NCBI GenBank assembly: GCA_947302175.1
Contig: CAMYVB010000017.1
Span: 1-43,984 of the forward strand
Reading direction: 5' to 3'
Origin: an uncultured Bacteroidales bacterium
Lineage (GTDB): Bacteria; Bacteroidota; Bacteroidia; Bacteroidales; UBA932
DNA length: 43,984 nucleotides
Part shown: piece by piece, positions 18,918 through 27,801 of the stretch
How the letters are laid out: each line of letters begins with the position of its first letter
How positions within the stretch are numbered: the stretch's first letter is position 1
The notes under the pieces: model-generated
Told to the model about the DNA's origin: nothing
The model's database searches: none
Seen by the model: the letters and a program-made list of their open reading frames with translations, nothing else
Program-made: the position numbers and the translations under genes

Positions 18918-21900
18918 TTAGAACAGGATATTCAGGTTGGCATAAGGAACGGGCACGGCAAAAATAGAGAGCTTGTAGGCGGCTATCTGTGTGCCGGGAT
19001 CGAAGAAGACCGAATATGCATTTTTCCGGCCAAGGATATTGTACACGCCTATGGTGAAGTTAGCGTGTAAAAGAGACTTGAGGTAGTGGCCGGCATCGAT
19101 GTTGAATGCAGCGTCGACCCTGAAATAGTCTGGTATGCGCTCTGAATTCCTTTCGGAATATGCGAGGCGGAATTTCCCGTTGTAGGTGTATGAACCCACA
19201 GGGACTGTCACTGGGCGTCCTGTCGAATAATCGACGTTGAGCGAAGCGCTGTAGCGGCGGGTAAGGGCGAAATTGAAAGCGGCCTTAAACTCGTGAGGCT
19301 TGTCGTATGGAGCATTGTACCAGTCTCCCGAAGCTATCGTCTCGCTGCCCCTGTCCTGCATTTCACGAAGGAGGGAACGCGAATACGAGTACGACATCCA
19401 GCCTGTCAAACGGCCTGTCGTTTTCTTCGCCATGACTTCCACTCCGTAGGCCTTGCCGAAAACGGGAACGAGATCGTCATGAAGCCTGGGATTCATCATG
19501 AGCGTTGCTCCCGGCTTATAATCAAGAAGATTGCGCATTAGCTTGTAATAGGCGTCAAGGGAGAAATCTATGCCGCTGCCAAGATGCGTCCAGTACACTC
19601 CTGCAGCAGCCTGGGCGCCGTCGCTGGGTAGTACATCGGCGTCAGAGAGCTTCCAAGTATCGATGGGAGAGACGCTTGCCGTGTTTGATATAAGATGTAT
19701 GTTCTGACGAAGGGTATTTACTCCGGCCTTGAAGGAGAGGTTGTCGAGAGGCCTGTATTTGCCCGACAGGCGCAGTTCAGGCAGTATGTATTTCGCTCCG
19801 TCTTTAAGGGCGTAGAAGAACGCGCTGCGAAGTCCGCCCTCCACCGACCAGCAGTCATCTATCTCCCAGTTGTCAGAGACATATAGCGAAGGCTCGAGAG
19901 CGAGCTCGCGCTCAAGGGATCGCGCTGCAATTACCGATTCCTCACCGAAGGGCGACATGATGCCGGGATCGAGAGAATACAACAGGAAATGGGCGCCGTA
20001 GGAAAGTTTATGCCCGTTATTGAAATGACGGGTCCTGTCGGCGCGCATGAAATACTGTCGTATGAATGTATCCACATCGTAGGCGTAATACTTCCACGAA
20101 CGGACTGATACCCTGTTGGTAAAGAAATCGTAACCGGTGGTGACATCAAGAAATCCGCCGTCGGAAGTACGGAGATTGTACTGGGCGGAAGCGTTGAAGT
20201 TTGTGTAATGGTAGGAAGTGTCGCCGACGAAGGAGAATCTGTCGGTGGCAAAGTATGCATTCATTCTCAAAGTCCCCTTCTTGCCGATACGGGTGGTCCA
20301 TCCGGCATTAGCATCGGTAAAATAAGCCTTGCCTCCGGCATACTCGCTCTGCTCGGGGATGGCATTGAGTATCCAGTTGGAATAAGTTGTCCTGGCGGAC
20401 AATATCAGGGAAGACTTGCCCTTATTCAGGGGCCCTTCGACGCATACCCGGCCGGTCAGGGGGCCTACGCCCAGCGAGCCTTTCCACCTGTCCATGTCGC
20501 CGTCCTTCGTTTTCACCTCCAGGACGGAGGAAAGGCGGCCGCCGTAGGAAGCAGGGATTGAACTCTTGTAGAGTTGGACTCCCTCGACTACGTCGGGATT
20601 GAAGGAGGAGAATATCCCGAACATGTGTGTGGGGTTGTAGATGGTGTTGCCGTTGAGAAGCACCAGATTCTGGTCGGCACCTCCACCGCGCACGTTGAAT
20701 CCGGCGGAAGCTTCTCCTACGCTCGTTACGCCCGGCAGGGTGAGCACAGCCTTAAGGACATCACCCTCGCCGAATGCGGAAGGGATCTTGCGCATGGATT
20801 TCATGCTGACCGCCTCCACACCCATCTGGGTCCTGCGGTGGTTTGCCATGCTTTCGGCTGAGACTATTGATTCAGGAAGAAGGGTCACCTTGTCGCTCAT
20901 AACGACGTCGAGGCTGCCCGGGGCTTCGACTCTGAGCCTCAGCGTCAAATCCTCCTTCCCTTCGAAAAAGAAGCTCAGGCTGCTTTCGCCCTGTGGGAGA
21001 TATAGTGAGTAGTATCCGTCGCCGCCCGTGGTCATATTCGAGCCCCCTGCGGAAGATATCACCAGCACTCCGGGAAGTGTCTCCCCGGTCTCGGCGGAAA
21101 GTACACGGCCGGACACTTTCTGCTTTCCCTTCGAAGGGCGGTTCCCTTCGCCAACGGTGTAGACCTTGTTCTTGTAGCTGGTGCGAAGGATATTGGAGGC
21201 ATACTGCACGTCGACGGTCTCTTCCTTCACATCAGGGCCGAAATAATTGTCGGGAAGGGCAGAGAGAGTAGTGTCCCTCGCCAGGGAAGGAAGCGTTCCT
21301 GAATAGATATCCCCCTTAAGGGGCTGCCAGCTGACTTTGGACAGGTCAAAGCCGGTGCCGTCGCCGTCCAGTTTAAGGAGCTTCAAGCGCTTGAAGTAGC
21401 CTATGCGCTCGAGAGTGCCGCCTGAGACGGTATACCACGAAACAGTCCTGAGAAAGCAGGTCCTGAGGGTATAGTCGTAGTCGGGATCGATGTAGCCTAT
21501 GTCCGTGCCGTTGTGCTCCCTGGCATCGGTGAGCACCTTTTTTTCGGTGAGGCTAAGTACAGGCTTGGAAGAATTGGCCACCATCTCCAGAAATGCATCA
21601 GGAGCCTCAGCTATGCCGAAGTAGGCGGGGTTTATAAAAATCTTGTCGCCAAGGGTGAACCAGGCCACCTGCCCCCTGTAGAGTATGATGGCTCCCGTCC
21701 CGTCTTCAGGACGGACCTGGAGGTCCGAAGAGTAGGCGTCAAGATTGAGGGTGACATCCTTGAAAAGCTTTCCGTTGTAGAAGACTTCGCCTTTGCGAAA
21801 GCCTTGATTGTCGTAGAAAGGCGTGCCGTTATAGGTGAAGGTATAGGCCTTCGGCACCTCTCCCCTATACAGGGAGGCGTTCATTCCCCTTTCCGGAACG

Positions 21901-21968
21901 GAAGCGGAAGAACTGAGGGAGAGGATGAATAATGCAAAGAGACTTGCAAGGATGTTACTTAATCTCAT
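18918..21968 (-). CDS. TonB-dependent receptor with extra N-terminal domain and carboxypeptidase-regulatory-like domain
   Basis: This 1016-residue outer-membrane receptor has a signal peptide of about 23 residues. Residues 25-275 form an additional beta-rich domain I cannot name. A CarboxypepD_reg-like domain follows (284-360, VSGRVLSAETGETLPGVLV), then the plug (about 380-490, with FNVRGGGADQNLVLLNG and PASYGGRLSSVLEVKTKDG) and a 22-strand-type barrel ending in the phenylalanine-terminated strand PYANLNILF. Such receptors import large ligands using TonB energy. The ligand is unknown, because the neighbours carry no enzyme and no susD. The start lies only 13 bases after the hpt-adk stop, so cotranscription with that housekeeping gene is likely. 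Confidence 0.9.
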   Translation of the reverse strand: MRLSNILASLFALFILSLSSSASVPERGMNASLYRGEVPKAYTFTYNGTPFYDNQGFRKGEVFYNGKLFKDVTLNLDAYSSDLQVRPEDGTGAIILYRGQVAWFTLGDKIFINPAYFGIAEAPDAFLEMVANSSKPVLSLTEKKVLTDAREHNGTDIGYIDPDYDYTLRTCFLRTVSWYTVSGGTLERIGYFKRLKLLKLDGDGTGFDLSKVSWQPLKGDIYSGTLPSLARDTTLSALPDNYFGPDVKEETVDVQYASNILRTSYKNKVYTVGEGNRPSKGKQKVSGRVLSAETGETLPGVLVISSAGGSNMTTGGDGYYSLYLPQGESSLSFFFEGKEDLTLRLRVEAPGSLDVVMSDKVTLLPESIVSAESMANHRRTQMGVEAVSMKSMRKIPSAFGEGDVLKAVLTLPGVTSVGEASAGFNVRGGGADQNLVLLNGNTIYNPTHMFGIFSSFNPDVVEGVQLYKSSIPASYGGRLSSVLEVKTKDGDMDRWKGSLGVGPLTGRVCVEGPLNKGKSSLILSARTTYSNWILNAIPEQSEYAGGKAYFTDANAGWTTRIGKKGTLRMNAYFATDRFSFVGDTSYHYTNFNASAQYNLRTSDGGFLDVTTGYDFFTNRVSVRSWKYYAYDVDTFIRQYFMRADRTRHFNNGHKLSYGAHFLLYSLDPGIMSPFGEESVIAARSLERELALEPSLYVSDNWEIDDCWSVEGGLRSAFFYALKDGAKYILPELRLSGKYRPLDNLSFKAGVNTLRQNIHLISNTASVSPIDTWKLSDADVLPSDGAQAAAGVYWTHLGSGIDFSLDAYYKLMRNLLDYKPGATLMMNPRLHDDLVPVFGKAYGVEVMAKKTTGRLTGWMSYSYSRSLLREMQDRGSETIASGDWYNAPYDKPHEFKAAFNFALTRRYSASLNVDYSTGRPVTVPVGSYTYNGKFRLAYSERNSERIPDYFRVDAAFNIDAGHYLKSLLHANFTIGVYNILGRKNAYSVFFDPGTQIAAYKLSIFAVPVPYANLNILF

Positions 21969-21981
21969 ATAGTTTAAAAAG

Positions 21982-23112
21982 TCAGAATCTGTCTACGAGC
22001 TCGAAGATGCGCTCGCGCACCTGGTCGATGGTTCCTACTCCATCCACCTCGAAGTACTTGCCCGATTTCTTGTAATAAGTAATCTCGGGCTCGGTCTGGG
22101 CGTGGTAGGTGTCAATCCTGTGCCGGATGACAGACACATCGGCATCGTCGGCGCGGCCTTCTACGGCGGCCCTGCCGCTTATCCTTTCCACTATCATGGA
22201 GTCGGGAATCATTATGCTGACGACGGCGGTTACTTCCTCACCTGTGGAAGCGAGCATCTCATCGAGGGCTTTGGCCTGGGCTATGGTGCGGGGGAAACCG
22301 TCCAGAAGGAAGCCATTGACGCCCTTGACGCTCCTGAATTCAGAAGCAATCATGCCTTCCACTACTTCGTCGGGGACGAGGCTGCCCTCTTCGATGAGAG
22401 CCTTGGCCCTGAGGCCGAGCTCGCTGCCGGCGGCTATCTCCTTGCGCAGGAGGTTGCCGGTGGAAATGTGGTGCAGGCCGTAGCGTTCAACCATGGCTGA
22501 AGCCTGGGTGCCCTTGCCGGCTCCGGGAGGGCCGAAGAGCACGTAATATTTCATGCGGGGAGCATCTCCCTCTTCATCAATGACATAAATGTCTTCAAAA
22601 TTGCGGCCCACCTCGTTGTAATCCAGACCGTAGCCGACGATGAAAGCCTTGGGGATGGAAATGCCAACGTAATCTATGGGAAGATCTTTGTGGTAGGACT
22701 CGGGCTTGAAAAGGAGGGTGCAAATCTTGATGGAAGCTGCGCCGTGCTCCTTGAGCTTCTTCTCAAGTTCGACGATAGTGGTGCCTGTATCGACAATGTC
22801 CTCAATGACATAAACCCTGCGGCCGCGAACGTCGGCAGTAAAGCCCATGAGTTCCTTAACTTCACCCGTGGAGGAAGTGCCTGCGTAGGAGGCGAGCTTG
22901 ATGGTAACGAGTTCGCAATTGAAAGTGAAACGTTTCATCAGGGCCGAAGTGAACATCATGGAGCCGTTGAGCACGCAAAGGATGACGGGGATGTCGCAGC
23001 AATCCTCGTTTTCCTTGTTGATCTGCTCTGCTACCTTGTCGATAGCCGCCTCAATCTCAGCGTTGCGGATAAAAAGGCGGAAAGTCTTGTCGAAAAGCTT
23101 AATTTTTTCCAT
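21982..23112 (-). CDS. adk: Fused hypoxanthine phosphoribosyltransferase / adenylate kinase
   Basis: This is a single 376-residue open frame with two enzymes. Residues 1 to about 180 are hypoxanthine(-guanine) phosphoribosyltransferase, with the PRPP loop VIEDIVDTGTT (102-112), and salvage hypoxanthine or guanine to IMP or GMP. Residues about 187-376 are adenylate kinase, with the P-loop GPPGAGKGT (194-202), DGFPRT (271-276) and ISGRAAVEGRADD (311-323), the short-lid form without a zinc lid. The joint is a short acidic linker (about 179-186), and the adenylate kinase begins with its normal Met-Lys start. The fusion puts purine salvage and nucleotide balance in one polypeptide. The two genes are often neighbours next to obg in relatives. 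It has its own candidate promoter. Confidence 0.93.
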   Translation of the reverse strand: MEKIKLFDKTFRLFIRNAEIEAAIDKVAEQINKENEDCCDIPVILCVLNGSMMFTSALMKRFTFNCELVTIKLASYAGTSSTGEVKELMGFTADVRGRRVYVIEDIVDTGTTIVELEKKLKEHGAASIKICTLLFKPESYHKDLPIDYVGISIPKAFIVGYGLDYNEVGRNFEDIYVIDEEGDAPRMKYYVLFGPPGAGKGTQASAMVERYGLHHISTGNLLRKEIAAGSELGLRAKALIEEGSLVPDEVVEGMIASEFRSVKGVNGFLLDGFPRTIAQAKALDEMLASTGEEVTAVVSIMIPDSMIVERISGRAAVEGRADDADVSVIRHRIDTYHAQTEPEITYYKKSGKYFEVDGVGTIDQVRERIFELVDRF

Positions 23113-23132
23113 CGTGCATAAATTTTAAAGCA

Positions 23133-23140
23133 CAAATTTA
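23133..23140 (-). promoter_or_regulatory. Candidate -7 box for hpt-adk
   Basis: The minus strand reads TAAATTTG, a full match to TAnnTTTG followed by T. It sits about 20 bases upstream of the hpt-adk start in a 119-base divergent gap. No obvious -33 TTTG is seen. The rest of the gap, on the side of the helix-hairpin-helix gene, shows no clear promoter. Confidence 0.5.
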
Positions 23141-23231
23141 AGAATCTTTTCGGATAAAACGGCTAAAAGCATCTTATTTGCGCATGCTCCAATCATTGAA
23201 ATCCGCCTATACGTAAATCTTGCATGACGCT

Positions 23232-24929
23232 ATGAAAAAACTTGCATTTTTCTTCGCTTTTCTCCTCGGTTTTTCCGCCGGGGCTTTCTGTCAGGACGAA
23301 GAAATTCTCGCCCTCAGCGGAGCTGAAAGTCTGGAAGAAATCGACGAAACGACTCTCGAAAACCTCCATGACCTGCTCAGTCACCCCATCAATCTAAACA
23401 CCGCCCCCTTGAGCCGCCTGCTCTCCTGCGGGATCCTCACCCGATTCCAAGCCATCTCAATCGATGAATACCGCCGCAGCAGCGGCGACATCCTGTCACT
23501 AAGCGAACTCTCCCTCATTGAAGGCTTCAACCCCGAGACTGCCCGCAATCTCGCCCCCTTCATTTCCCTGGAAAGCAGCATGAAGGCGGGAGGAAAGAGG
23601 GAGCGAAGAATCAGGACCGAATGCCAGATGCGTCTCCAGGCCAAAAGCGGCTCCGAAGGATACGCCTTGAAGGTCAGGAGCTCCAAGGACGACAGATGGT
23701 CGCTGGCCCTTACCACGCGTAGCAACGACCTGAGTAGCAATTTCTTCCCGCAAACCTGGTCGCTAAGCGCTTGCGCAGGACTCCCATCGGGCAAAGGCAA
23801 AATAATAATGGGAGACTACAACGCCAGGTTCGGCCAGGGTCTCAGCCTCTGGAGCGGCTTTACCATGAGCGGCATATCCAGCCCTGACGCAGCGGCAAAG
23901 CACCCAACGGGAATATCCCCCGCCTGGTCGCTTAGCCCCGAAGGGCCCGTTCGCGGCGCCGCGGCAGAACTCAGCATAGGGCGTTGGACCTTCAGCGGAG
24001 GAGCCATCTTCCCCGGTCTGAGGTCACGAATGGAAGGCGGCTCCTCCCCCATCGGCGGCCTGAGCTTTTTGAACGCATCTCTTCTAAAGCGCAGCAGCGA
24101 GCTGTCCATTACCGCCATCGCAGGCCTCAGCGATCTAAGCGCCAGGAGCAGCACCCCTAATACCAAAGTCTCAGCCTCATTTCGCTGGACGCCTGGCAAG
24201 GTCGAATACTTCGCCGAAGGCGCATTCGACATAGTCAACAAGGCCCCCGGCGCCGTCGCAGGCATTATCTGGTCGCCCGAGTACGGCAAAAAGGCGGCGC
24301 TGCTCCTCAGGCACTACGGCAGCAGCTTCGACCCCACCCTTACAGGCGGCATCAGGATAGCTAGCAAGTGCCGGGGCGAAAGCGGCCTTAGCGCCGCCCT
24401 TGCGCTCAAGCACCTTGAAATCAACGCCGACGCGTCCCGCCTCCACCTCCAGGGCGAGTACCGCGCAAAGCTGACAGTTAAAACCCCGTTGCAAGCCGGC
24501 CCATGGAAAATTGAGCCCCGCCTGGCAGCAAAACTAAGCGGCAAGTCATTAAGGCACGAGTATCGCCTCAGCGCCTCCTTCGAAGTGTCACCTTGGGAGG
24601 CCCGAATACGCGCCGACGCAGTCCGATGCCGCTCCACAGCCCTTCTCGCATACGCGGAAGGAGGATTCAAAAAAGAAAGGCTCAAGCTATACCTTCGCGC
24701 CGGGGCCTTTATGATAAACAATTGGGACGACCGCATCTATGTCTATGAGCGGGACGCGCCCGGCATTTTCAACGTCCCTGCCTACTACGGCCGCGGGGCG
24801 ACGGGGAGCATAATAGCCTCCCTAAAATGGCGCCGCCACGCCCTTTTCTTACGCGGCTCATCGGTGCTGTATCAAGGAGGAAAGGAGCCCAAATGGGAAC
24901 TCAGGCTCCAGTATATGCTGAATCTATAG
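23232..24929 (+). CDS. Helix-hairpin-helix domain protein with outer-membrane-like C-terminal region
   Basis: The start is set at the ATG at 23232, because the signal peptide (MKKLAFFFAFLLGF) begins there. The frame is open further up to a TTG at 23220, which is less likely. The protein is 565 residues long. After the signal peptide, residues about 20-100 carry a helix-hairpin-helix region like ComEA (INLNTAPLSRLL, then LSLSELSLIEGF). The remaining 450 residues consist of short alternating beta strands with many charged turns, which suggests a beta-barrel or other outer-membrane structure, ending in LRLQYMLNL. Similar Bacteroidota proteins are annotated only by the HHH domain, and function is unknown. 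DNA binding at the cell surface or a uptake-related role is possible. Its stop overlaps that of murF. Confidence 0.72.
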   Translation: MKKLAFFFAFLLGFSAGAFCQDEEILALSGAESLEEIDETTLENLHDLLSHPINLNTAPLSRLLSCGILTRFQAISIDEYRRSSGDILSLSELSLIEGFNPETARNLAPFISLESSMKAGGKRERRIRTECQMRLQAKSGSEGYALKVRSSKDDRWSLALTTRSNDLSSNFFPQTWSLSACAGLPSGKGKIIMGDYNARFGQGLSLWSGFTMSGISSPDAAAKHPTGISPAWSLSPEGPVRGAAAELSIGRWTFSGGAIFPGLRSRMEGGSSPIGGLSFLNASLLKRSSELSITAIAGLSDLSARSSTPNTKVSASFRWTPGKVEYFAEGAFDIVNKAPGAVAGIIWSPEYGKKAALLLRHYGSSFDPTLTGGIRIASKCRGESGLSAALALKHLEINADASRLHLQGEYRAKLTVKTPLQAGPWKIEPRLAAKLSGKSLRHEYRLSASFEVSPWEARIRADAVRCRSTALLAYAEGGFKKERLKLYLRAGAFMINNWDDRIYVYERDAPGIFNVPAYYGRGATGSIIASLKWRRHALFLRGSSVLYQGGKEPKWELRLQYMLNL

Positions 24930-26237
24930 CGCGGGGACGACCTTTTCCATCTGTATGCCCCTCGAACCCTTCACAAGAACGGTCGCGCCCGAAATGGGAG
25001 CGCTCTCCAGAAAAGACTTCAGGCTTTCAGAATCAGGGAAACTCTCCCCTTCGACACCAAGGTTCTTCAAAGCCTTGGCAAACTCCTCGCCGACGAAAAT
25101 GCAGCGGCAGGCGGGAATGGCGAGAGCCTTTTGAGCGATGGAGCAATGCTCCTGCAGCGAATCTGCCCCGAGCTCGCGCATGTCGCCAAGGAGCGCCGCC
25201 TTTGATGCGGCCTCGACGGAGGCGAAATTATCGAGCGCTGCAGCCATGCTGGTTGGATTGGCGTTATAAGCGTCAAGGATGAGGGTATTGCGCTCAGTTA
25301 CAACCATCTGCGAGCGCTTATTCGCGGGCTCGTATTGGGCGATGGCTTTTGCTGCATCCGCGATGGGCACTGCGAAACGCGCACCGACGGAGAGGGCTGC
25401 AAGCACGTTGGCGGCATTGTATGCGCCCACAAGCTGAGTCTTGATGATGTGGCGGCCCAGCTTAATCCTCAGGAAAGGATTAGCGGCATCGGCGGGCAGG
25501 ACTGCTGCGCCATCGAATGAGGGACCGTAGGGCAGGATAGAGAGTCCGGAGCGCTCTGCAGCCATTGCGACAAGATCGCTCTCGTCGACATTGAGAAATA
25601 TTTCCCCGCCGCGTGCTGCAATCCAGTCATAGAGTTCGCCCTTTGTCTTTTTCACACCTTCGAAGCTGCCGAAACCGAGCAGGTGCGCTTTGCCCACGTT
25701 GGTGATCAGGCCCATATCGGGCTCGCACACTTCCACGAGGCGCTTTATGTCGCCGGGATGGCTCGCGCCCATTTCCACGACTGCAATTTGCGTCCCCTCG
25801 GGGATGGAGAGGATGGTGAGCGGGACGCCGACGTCGTTATTGAAATTGCCGCTGGTGGCTGCGACCTTGAATTTTGTGGCGAGTACAGAGCGTATGAGCT
25901 CTTTGGTCGTAGTTTTGCCATTGGTGCCTGTAAGGCCAATGAAGGTCGTGCCTTTAGCGCCGAGAATGCGCCTGTGGTGCAGAGCGAGGGCCCTCAGAGC
26001 CTCGAGAGTGTCGTCCACTGCAATGATACCTTCGCGGCCGGATGAAGTGGCCTCGCTCACTGATTCCACGACCGCGAAAGCGGCGCCGGCATCGAGGGCT
26101 GCGAGCGCATAGGCGTTGCCGTCGAAGTTCTCGCCCTTCAGGGCGAAAAACAATTCACCGCCCTTGAGAGTGCGGGTATCGGTGCTGATGCGCCCGGAGC
26201 AGGCGCAGAAAGCCGAGTAAAGCTTTTCTATGTCCAT
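24924..26237 (-). CDS. murF: UDP-N-acetylmuramoyl-tripeptide--D-alanyl-D-alanine ligase MurF
   Basis: This 437-residue cytoplasmic ligase adds D-Ala-D-Ala to UDP-MurNAc-tripeptide, the last soluble step of peptidoglycan precursor synthesis. It shows the Mur ligase pattern: N-terminal domain with STDTRTL (18-24) for UDP binding, the ATP loop GTNGKTTTKEL (104-114), NFNNDVGVPLT (131-141), EMGASHPGDI (155-164), NVGKAHL (180-186), and the C-terminal domain with ILDAYNANP. The length is normal. It is the last gene of the tgt-lptG-dut-murF run and starts six bases after the dut stop. Its stop shares the CTATAG palindrome with the convergent gene, an overlap of six bases. Confidence 0.95.
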   Translation of the reverse strand: MDIEKLYSAFCACSGRISTDTRTLKGGELFFALKGENFDGNAYALAALDAGAAFAVVESVSEATSSGREGIIAVDDTLEALRALALHHRRILGAKGTTFIGLTGTNGKTTTKELIRSVLATKFKVAATSGNFNNDVGVPLTILSIPEGTQIAVVEMGASHPGDIKRLVEVCEPDMGLITNVGKAHLLGFGSFEGVKKTKGELYDWIAARGGEIFLNVDESDLVAMAAERSGLSILPYGPSFDGAAVLPADAANPFLRIKLGRHIIKTQLVGAYNAANVLAALSVGARFAVPIADAAKAIAQYEPANKRSQMVVTERNTLILDAYNANPTSMAAALDNFASVEAASKAALLGDMRELGADSLQEHCSIAQKALAIPACRCIFVGEEFAKALKNLGVEGESFPDSESLKSFLESAPISGATVLVKGSRGIQMEKVVPAL

Positions 26238-26243
26238 TTTGAA

Positions 26244-26678
26244 TTATTTTGTGCCGGTGCTGCCGAAGCCGCCCGCGCCCCTTTGACTCTCATCCAGGCT
26301 TTCGACAGTCTCGAAACCGGCCTGCTCGCAGCGGGCGAACACCATCTGGGCTATTCTTTCGCCGGGCTCGATGACGAAGGTCTCGTCGGAAAGGTTTATT
26401 AGTATCACCCTCACTTCGCCGCGATAATCGGCATCGACGGTGCCGGGAGTATTGAGGACGGTGATGCCTTTCTTGAGGGCGAGGCCGCTGCGGGGACGCA
26501 CCTGCCCTTCATATCCTTCGGGAATCTGCATATAGAGGCCCGTGGGCACGAGGACCCTCTGCATGGGCTTGAGGCTTATGCTTTCGCATATTGCAGCACG
26601 AAGGTCCACTCCTGCCGACTGGGGAGTCGCATACGCGGGAGCGTCGAACGGGGAAGTGTTGACTATCTTGACTGTCAT
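26244..26678 (-). CDS. dut: Deoxyuridine 5'-triphosphate nucleotidohydrolase (dUTPase)
   Basis: This trimeric enzyme hydrolyses dUTP to dUMP and pyrophosphate, keeping uracil out of DNA. All five family motifs are present in order: [16 protein letters not shown], the central [11 protein letters not shown] with the catalytic Asp, GERIAQMVF, and the C-terminal [11 protein letters not shown] set the start at 26678, which gives 144 residues and the usual N-terminus [10 protein letters not shown]. It has GAAAG a few bases upstream. An in-frame ATG at 26696 would add six residues and lies four bases after the lptG stop, so it cannot be excluded. Confidence 0.94.
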   Translation of the reverse strand: MTVKIVNTSPFDAPAYATPQSAGVDLRAAICESISLKPMQRVLVPTGLYMQIPEGYEGQVRPRSGLALKKGITVLNTPGTVDADYRGEVRVILINLSDETFVIEPGERIAQMVFARCEQAGFETVESLDESQRGAGGFGSTGTK

Positions 26679-26700
26679 AATATTCTTTCGGGGCATGATA

Positions 26701-27792
26701 TTATTTCGGGGCCCGCTTGTAGAGGTAGGCCGTTATTAGCGCATACAAGATGTTTGGCGTCCATAGGGCTATCCATGCCGGCATGACGCCGGCGAAAACG
26801 AACATCTGGCTGAAGCGCATGAAGAGGATGTAGGAGAAGGCCAGGGCTATGCCTATGGCCATGTTCCAGCCTATGCCGCCTCGCTTCTTTCGAGACGAAA
26901 GCGCCACGCCCATGATCGTCAGGATGAAGGCAGAGAAGGGAAGGGTAAATCTCTGATGCTTTTCAATCTCGGAATAGATGATGGCCGCGTCGCCCCTTAC
27001 CTTCTGGACCTCTATGAGCTCGAGGAGCTCGTCGTGGGGAAGGGTCTGAACCGTCGCTTTATTACGATAGAAGTCGCTTATATACAGAGGGATGACCGTA
27101 TCCATTCGGGCGCCGGTCCTGACATTGTCCTCCAGGCCGTCGGTGTAGTCGCGTATGAAGTATTTGCGCAGGGTCCAGCAGGATTTGGTGCTATCCCAGG
27201 TGGCAGTCTCGGCGCTGAGCTTGCTCACTATCTCATCATTCTCGATTGACTCGAGGCTGAACTTGTAGGCCGTATTGTTCCATGTGCTGAACTGCTCCAC
27301 ATAGACAAAGGTCCCGGAGTCTATCTGGAAGTGGACGTCGCGATTGTTCAGCAGCTTCTGCTTCTTTATATAGTGCTGCTCGAACTTCAGGCGCGTCTGG
27401 TTCGCTACAGGGATCACCCAGAGGTTCAGGCCCAGGGAAACGGAGGCTATGATGCCTGCTGCGACTATATAGGGCACCATCATTCTGTGGTAGCTGATGC
27501 CGCCCGACAAGATGGCTATGATTTCCGAGTTCGAAGCCATCACGGAAGTGAAGAATATCACCGTGATGAATACGAACAGGGGACTGAACATATTTATGAA
27601 ATAGGGAATGAAGTTGACGTAGTAGTCGAAGACTATCTCGCTCAGGGCGATGTTGTTCGACACGAAATGGTCTATCTTTTCGCTTATGTCGAATATTATC
27701 GTGATGCCGATAATGAGGAGCATGGCGAAGAAGAAGGTCAGTACGAACTTCTTGAAAATATAGAGATCTATCTTTTTAGGCTTCAGGCTCAT
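26701..27792 (-). CDS. lptG: LptF/LptG-family permease (lipopolysaccharide export)
   Basis: This 363-residue YjgP/YjgQ-family inner-membrane protein is a component of the Lpt ABC transporter that extracts lipopolysaccharide and passes it to the periplasmic bridge. Three hydrophobic segments lie in the first 130 residues ([38 protein letters not shown] and a third near 105-125). A long periplasmic beta-jellyroll region follows (about 130-275), and then three further C-terminal membrane segments (about 285-355). The substrate-gate helix preceding the first membrane span ([11 protein letters not shown]) is typical. Whether it plays the LptF or LptG role cannot be told. It lies 9 bases after tgt. 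Confidence 0.88.
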   Translation of the reverse strand: MSLKPKKIDLYIFKKFVLTFFFAMLLIIGITIIFDISEKIDHFVSNNIALSEIVFDYYVNFIPYFINMFSPLFVFITVIFFTSVMASNSEIIAILSGGISYHRMMVPYIVAAGIIASVSLGLNLWVIPVANQTRLKFEQHYIKKQKLLNNRDVHFQIDSGTFVYVEQFSTWNNTAYKFSLESIENDEIVSKLSAETATWDSTKSCWTLRKYFIRDYTDGLEDNVRTGARMDTVIPLYISDFYRNKATVQTLPHDELLELIEVQKVRGDAAIIYSEIEKHQRFTLPFSAFILTIMGVALSSRKKRGGIGWNMAIGIALAFSYILFMRFSQMFVFAGVMPAWIALWTPNILYALITAYLYKRAPK

Positions 27793-27801
27793 GATTCTTT
27801 C

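Noticed and set aside
23165..23185. Promoter for the helix-hairpin-helix gene at CTTATTTG
   Set aside because: It matches only the TTTG half of TAnnTTTG and lacks a -33 element, so I left it out.
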